Source of the DNA: Megaleporinus macrocephalus
Taxonomy: Eukaryota > Chordata > Actinopteri > Characiformes > Anostomidae
DNA: 64,000 nucleotides
Assembly: GCA_021613375.1 (NCBI GenBank)
Contig: CM038716.1
Span: 18,483,524 to 18,547,523, forward strand
Reading direction: 5' to 3'
Of the stretch, positions 58,961 to 64,000 are shown piece by piece. Every line of letters begins with the position of its first letter. Position 1 is the first letter of the stretch. The position numbers and the translations under genes are program-made. The notes under the pieces were generated by a model. It saw nothing but the letters and a program-made list of their open reading frames with translations, searched no databases and was not told the origin of the DNA.

Positions 58961-60675
58961 TCAAGACTAGTTAATAGTTAAACATATCAGTAATACATAA
59001 ATGCAGTGTTTGATGTATGAGTCAATTCTTCTAGTTATGCAATGTAGTAGCATTATAAAATTATTTATTTATATTTCATAACACCTAAGTAAGACGTATG
59101 TGTTCAGCTCACAGTGACTAATAGGGACCCACTGATTATACATAAACTCACTAAGATGAATGTCTTATCTCAGAGTCAGTGTTTTCTAATTTCATTACTA
59201 ATTTTTTAGCAGTCACCTGAATTCATCCCTAAAGAGATCAGAGGATCTTTGTAGGAAGGTGTAAATAATCCAGACATAGTGTTGCTTTGTGGGCAGAAAA
59301 TAAAAAGGGAGGAAAAGCAGTCTGGATTATTTCAATGTAAAATGTATCATATAACAGGTGCAGGACCTGAAGTGTTCTCAAATAAAGTGTCTGGTTGACT
59401 TTCTTCCTTTTTTATCATGAGCTCATGTCAAGTTCGGAATCAGGTCAAAAGTTTAAGTCCAACGTCAAAATCTTCAATCAACACACAAACGAAGCTCTAG
59501 CTCTGTAGCATTTGCATGTCTGGCGCCCAGTTCTTAATTCATCTCTACATGACTAGCAAGTGGCAGGAGTGATGAATGTCTGTCAGGCTGAGTGTAGTGG
59601 CGTAGTCTGTGAGTGGGAATGATCCAGTGACATGGCAGGCTGCTAGTGCCCCATTACTGCTGAGTGGCTGGGAGCTATGCCCCCTGCGCTGGCCTGTCAG
59701 CTGTCCATTCCACACGGTGACAGAAGCAGTCTTCACCCAGAATGACACAGAAATGATTTATTCCCACATGAACAGAAATGCCACGTTCTCTCAGAGACTC
59801 TCGATATTTAAAGTGGATATAGAAGACCACAATTTAAAATCAGCACTTGAATGAATAATGCTCACTTTTACTGACATCATTAACACTATAAATGTAGAAT
59901 TCCTGTTGTCTTGCTGCAGGTCACTGTATAAAAGTAAGCATATGCAATAAGTAATCATCTTAGTTACATAATTAATATAACAGTACTATAAATGCATATT
60001 TGAATCAATTTCATTTTTTACAGTATTAAAAGGTCAGCACCACTGACATGGCAAACTGTAAGTAATGAATTTTTGTTGTTTTGTAAAACAAAACTGTTAT
60101 GCATGACCATAATCAATTTGAATCATCATAAAGCATTTGCTCCTCTACATAAATGTGGTACTGACTGAAAGTTAAGAACAGGAACTTTTATGCAAACTTA
60201 ACCAAATTCAAGAACAGGCACTTGAAAGGGTACACACCATGGAGGACACAGAAGGACTACAGAATAATCCTACCAGTTTGAGATTTAAACAGTTTTTAAA
60301 AGTAGTTTGCTATCAGCAATGTCTACAAAGCAGATATGATCATGTCTTTTATTATCTAATACGATCAGTAAACCTAAATGTCCTCTGGATTTTTACATGT
60401 TAAGGTTGATGCTAAAATAGTGGTAAATCTAACATTTCCACTATAGTGAAGTGTTTAAGGCCCAGGCTTAGCAGACAGCAGGCTCACCAGAGGGTGTTTT
60501 GCAGCCTGCAGTGCTTTGAGGAAAGCTCTGACTGAACAAGGCTGAAGCGGCACTGAAGTGAATCACAATGGATGCAGAAGGAGCCGTCAGGACAGAGTGT
60601 CTGCTGTGAGAGGAGATGCTGCTCCTGTCTGCCTTCTATACTGACCTGATGGACACATAAACCCAGTCTGTCCAG
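58961..60675. other. Non-coding, no recognised features
   Basis: AT-rich single-copy sequence. A GC-balanced patch lies at 60450-60650. Confidence 0.4.
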
Positions 60676-60676
60676 T

Positions 60677-60679
<3 letters not shown>

Positions 60680-60751
<72 letters not shown>
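60680..60751. repeat. (CA)n microsatellite
   Basis: An uninterrupted CA array of about 36 units. Confidence 0.97.
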
Positions 60752-60753
<2 letters not shown>

Positions 60754-60932
60754 CTAGACACACCATCCTAACTGCTCACTCTTACTCAGCTGTAAAGCAC
60801 TTCCAGTCATGCAGCATTGTTTTGCATTTCTTTTCTTCTGACCATCTGTGTCTGAATCACACTGACTTCCATAGTGATGTCTGGAAAGACACAGACCTGC
60901 ATAATGGGGGACCTGAACAGGTGAAATTTAGC

Positions 60933-60933
<1 letters not shown>

Positions 60934-60988
<55 letters not shown>
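60934..60988. repeat. (ATT)n microsatellite
   Basis: About 18 uninterrupted trinucleotide units. Confidence 0.97.
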
Positions 60989-60990
<2 letters not shown>

Positions 60991-61136
60991 TGACTTAGCT
61001 CTGGGTTTTAAACACTACTGTGCAAACAGATATGATTTGTTATTCATTACACTGAACACACTCAAAATAATTCCTGAAAAATAATGTACTAGTAAATTAT
61101 GACTGTTTTGATTGGAAATTACAGAAATGAGTCTTA

Positions 61137-61420
61137 CAAGCTGGCCAACTTCTCCCTAGTCTGGGCCTTGTGTGAGTGGAGCTCCAGCTAAATAGCTACT
61201 GAGTATCTCCAGCTAGTGGAAGAGGGAGCCGTCGGGAGCGTTGGAGATGCAGGCTTCTTTCTTATGCTCGGCTGTGCTCTCCCAGGGCATGTGCTATGAG
61301 CCCAATCACTCGCACATGATTTAAAAGCCAATTATGTTGTTGCTGCTGTTGTAATTACCCACATACAGCGGATGGTTTCTGCGGACGAACTAATTACTAA
61401 CAGAACACAAAGACAGAAGA
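61137..61420. promoter_or_regulatory. Candidate conserved non-coding element
   Basis: Complex sequence contains AAGCCAATTATGTTG, GTTGTAATTACCC and AACTAATTACTAAC, three homeodomain-like cores within about 70 bp, next to GC-balanced flanks. Motif clustering suggests an enhancer but does not establish one. Confidence 0.35.
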
Positions 61421-62120
61421 CAGGGATGGACAAAAAGTGCGGGCTGCTGAGACACTCATGAAAAACAAACAAACCTCTCTATGTGGCAACAATGGCTTTT
61501 AACACTTACAGGTCGCTGGTGATGATAAAAGCATGTTGTAAATTTTTTAATTATTCCTTATTTGTACGTTTTTGAATTTGAGCTTAAGTTATAGCTGTGC
61601 AGAGGAAATACATCATTTCTATTCAATTTTAAATGTGAAACAAAAGTTAAAGACGGAAGCCCAAACTAAAGTTTTAAACTGAAAGCAAATATAATCCATT
61701 ACAAAACTATGTAATTGTTTATGTAATTGTCTGATTAAACTGTCATAATCAAGGACATAACCTGTATACTACAATGAAAAAGTTTGGAATTACCTTTTTT
61801 CTAGTCCAGCGGTAGGTAAATATAAAATATAAATGTGCAACTCAGTGTACACAGTTCAAAATAAATATTAAGAAGCAGCAAAATAAATACATTGATAAAA
61901 CATGTATAAAATCATCATTAAGTTACAAAAATATCATATTTATTGAAGATTGCAGTTATTTCATTATTTACCCTTCTTTTCATTTCTAAAATACCTGAAG
62001 CATTGAATAAAACGTCTTTTCTGCTTTTGTTGCGTAGTTTAATAGTGTACTGTGGGCTTTATCATCATATATAAAATAAATATTTTAAAAGGTTGTGTAC
62101 AGTCAAACAAGAACAACTAA
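61421..62120. other. AT-rich non-coding, no recognised features
   Basis: Strongly AT-rich single-copy sequence. Confidence 0.45.
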
Positions 62121-63720
62121 TGGTTGGGAAGCTCCAATCTAACAACTGGCCAGTTTAGCACTTGTAGGAATCAGAATGGGCTACAAAACACACTTCAAGA
62201 TGGACAAATGGGCGGAAGGCAAGATGCATCTCGTCCAGTGCCCTGCTAAAACCAGTCATAAATAACCACAGAGCAATTCTCTGTAGATCAACAGCGGGTG
62301 ATGAGCTGTTCGACCACCTCTGCCTGACTTCTACTGAAGACTCTACACGGTGTATTAATCTGGGCCTGCTGTATCAGCCTAGACTGAGCTGTGTTGTGGC
62401 TTAATGAGGCTCCAGTGACCAGTGGAGACGCCCATGGTGTTGAGAAAGAGCCCAGAAACGCTCGCTGCTGTGGTGAAGTGACATTTACCTAATGCATCTC
62501 CAAACCTCTTTGTAATTAGTGGGTGGATGACAGTGATGCAGGGCGACTGGAGCAGGCAGGGCCGGCTCTAAAACTAGCCCCAGTGTAGCCATACAGGCGC
62601 TTGTTCGAAGCAGTGGGGCTTGAAGGCTCAGCCGCACTCGCCACTGATTTGCGCCTCAATTCACACCCTCCAAACAACAGGGTCAGGTCAGACGAGCTTT
62701 AATAGACACACTCTGTTCGGCTGTTGGTGACTTTTTCCTCAGTGATCGCCGCGGGATGGGCGGAGGGAGGTGTGGGGTATCAGGCTTATAAGGGACTATT
62801 TTATGGTTCAGGCTAATACAACTATCACAGCGTTGGTGTAGCGCCAAGAGCAAGAGACCCAATCCGGACGGTCTCCTTTGACCCATTTTCTGGGCTTTCT
62901 TGAGAACAAAAACTGAACAGCGAACTCAACCATATGTCCTGAATAGCCTGCGATGTGGCAGAGTTTTCTTAAGAGCAATAAAGGGTCACTGCTAAAAGGA
63001 CATGAGGCATGGGGCCGTTCCCTTTCTTTGGACATTAAGCACGCTCCATATCTTTCTCTCCATTTCAGAAAAGCACCCTTTCTGCGAGATCTGATTAGCC
63101 CTGCTCTGAATTAGCACGCTTTGGGTTTTACCATCTGACTTCATCCTTTGACTTATGTCTTTTTTACGCTGTCATTATATCCTCAGTTATAGCTTATAGT
63201 GTTTTCACTCACATAAATAGCAGGGATAAGGATCCATAGGGTGGGTCCAAAGACTGAGTACAAAGAACTGAACTGGAACTGCCAGGGAGATCCTGCCAAA
63301 GGGTCAAGGAGACGGCAAAGAGGACTGGCACATCACGTTTTACTGGAGCTGAGCCATAATGAGTCCCTTTTTGGGAATGGAAACAAAGAGAGGTTAAAAA
63401 AAAGGTTGGGAAAACAGTAAGGGTTAACGGGAGCTCTGCATGAAACATGTTAACAAGTGAGCGAGTGGAACACCCAGGAGGCACTGGGACATTCCATCAG
63501 TGCCATGAGAAATAAACTAACAGGGGGAATATTTCCTTTGGCCAGTGCGGCTCTGCAGAGCTCTGCCACAGCTACAGCTTGCCCATCCACACAAAAACTT
63601 GTTTTCATTCAATATCAGGACCTGGAGCCGTGCATACAGACTACACTTCTTTTCATTCATTTCCAGTCCAGTGGTCCTTAAGTACTGTTAAGTTCAGGTG
63701 ACGTTTCTGAGGAGATTAGA
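62120..63720. other. Single-copy, GC-balanced non-coding sequence
   Basis: Complex and low in repeats, possibly containing conserved elements (62300-62480, 62660-63130). The minus frames of 67-91 codons and the plus frame of 74 codons lack domains and are not called. Confidence 0.35.
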
Positions 63721-63739
63721 CACAAGACTGAAATGAAAC

Positions 63740-64000
63740 TGTTCAATAATAAACTCAATTTTGACTTTTGAGGAAAAACAAGCTTCGATCAAGCTTCTTG
63801 CTTCAGATCTGAATAAATTCACAGGTGGTTCTGTCCATCTTTTTTTACAGTGAGAAGACAGCTCAGTGCCATGGGTCTGAAAGAACGTGTGGCTGTCAAG
63901 CTAAAATCAAACAAAGATGCTGATGTTCTCAGAGCAACAGACTGACAACTGAGCCCAGACCTTTTTAAAAGCACGTCTTACAAAAGATCATGATGTAGAC
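63740..64000 (-). repeat. Dispersed repeat family P, fullest copy, cut by window end
   Basis: Read on the minus strand it contains GATGGACAGAACCACCTGTG, CAGATCTGAAGCAAG and AAGCTTGTTTTTCC, shared with 2951-3026 and 35133-35184. Its distal part (GCTGATGTTCTCAGAGCAAC) matches 9425-9480. The right boundary lies beyond 64000. Confidence 0.55.

Noticed and set aside
60680..60988. CRISPR-like regular repetition
   Set aside because: These are simple CA and ATT microsatellites without spacers, in a eukaryotic sequence.

Overview
This window looks like nuclear DNA from a teleost fish, probably an ostariophysan. That placement rests on my memory of the repeat families present; nothing here is a species marker. 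The sequence is AT-moderate and non-coding. It is rich in di-, tri- and tetranucleotide microsatellites and carries the usual teleost mix of decayed transposons: Tc1-like, hAT-like, TTAA-flanked and other non-autonomous elements, 5'-truncated LINE tails and a solo LTR.

I find no protein-coding gene, no convincing exon, no rRNA, tRNA or CRISPR array, and no prokaryotic operon. Open frames are all short (longest 171 codons). The longer ones run through microsatellites or transposon relics, or lack codon structure and recognisable domains. The only translations with recognisable family similarity are an inactivated Tc1-type transposase (55.4-56.2 kb, minus strand) and the last ~46 codons of a LINE reverse-transcriptase polyprotein (40.5 kb, plus strand). 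The best reading is intergenic or long-intron sequence. Blocks of complex sequence with homeodomain-like (TAATTA) and SOX/TCF-like (ACAAAGG) cores between the repeats could be conserved enhancers, but only cross-species alignment can show that.

Layout: 0-4.3 kb, mostly single-copy, with a GC-richer patch near 2.0-2.5 kb. 4.4-4.94 kb, foldback-type repeat. 5-10.8 kb, mostly single-copy, with one dispersed repeat near 8.8 kb. 10.86-11.72 kb, a LINE tail followed by a solo LTR with 5-bp target duplications. 12-15 kb, GC-richer single-copy blocks. 15.2-16.7 kb, two long (AT)n arrays and a perfect 84-bp palindrome. 18-21.4 kb, a small MITE, four partial copies of one dispersed repeat, a diverged local duplication, and a G-run with a CA/GCAC array. 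21.5-25.1 kb, the largest block of complex single-copy sequence. 27.4-28.0 kb, a 537-bp element bounded by TTAA. 28-36 kb, single-copy sequence with minor repeats. 36.4-41.1 kb, (AT)n, two LINE tails, a minisatellite and a dispersed repeat. 43-48 kb, CNE-like sequence, a second foldback copy, a 1,016-bp hAT element with perfect 8-bp target duplications, and long GA arrays. 49-55 kb, mostly single-copy. 55.4-59 kb, a Tc1 relic and other DNA-transposon fragments. 60.6-61 kb, (CA)n and (ATT)n arrays. 61-64 kb, single-copy, ending inside another dispersed repeat.

I see no undescribed enzymatic system. The items most worth a second look are the 84-bp palindrome, the local duplication at 18.6/19.3 kb, the transposons whose target duplications are intact, and the candidate regulatory blocks.
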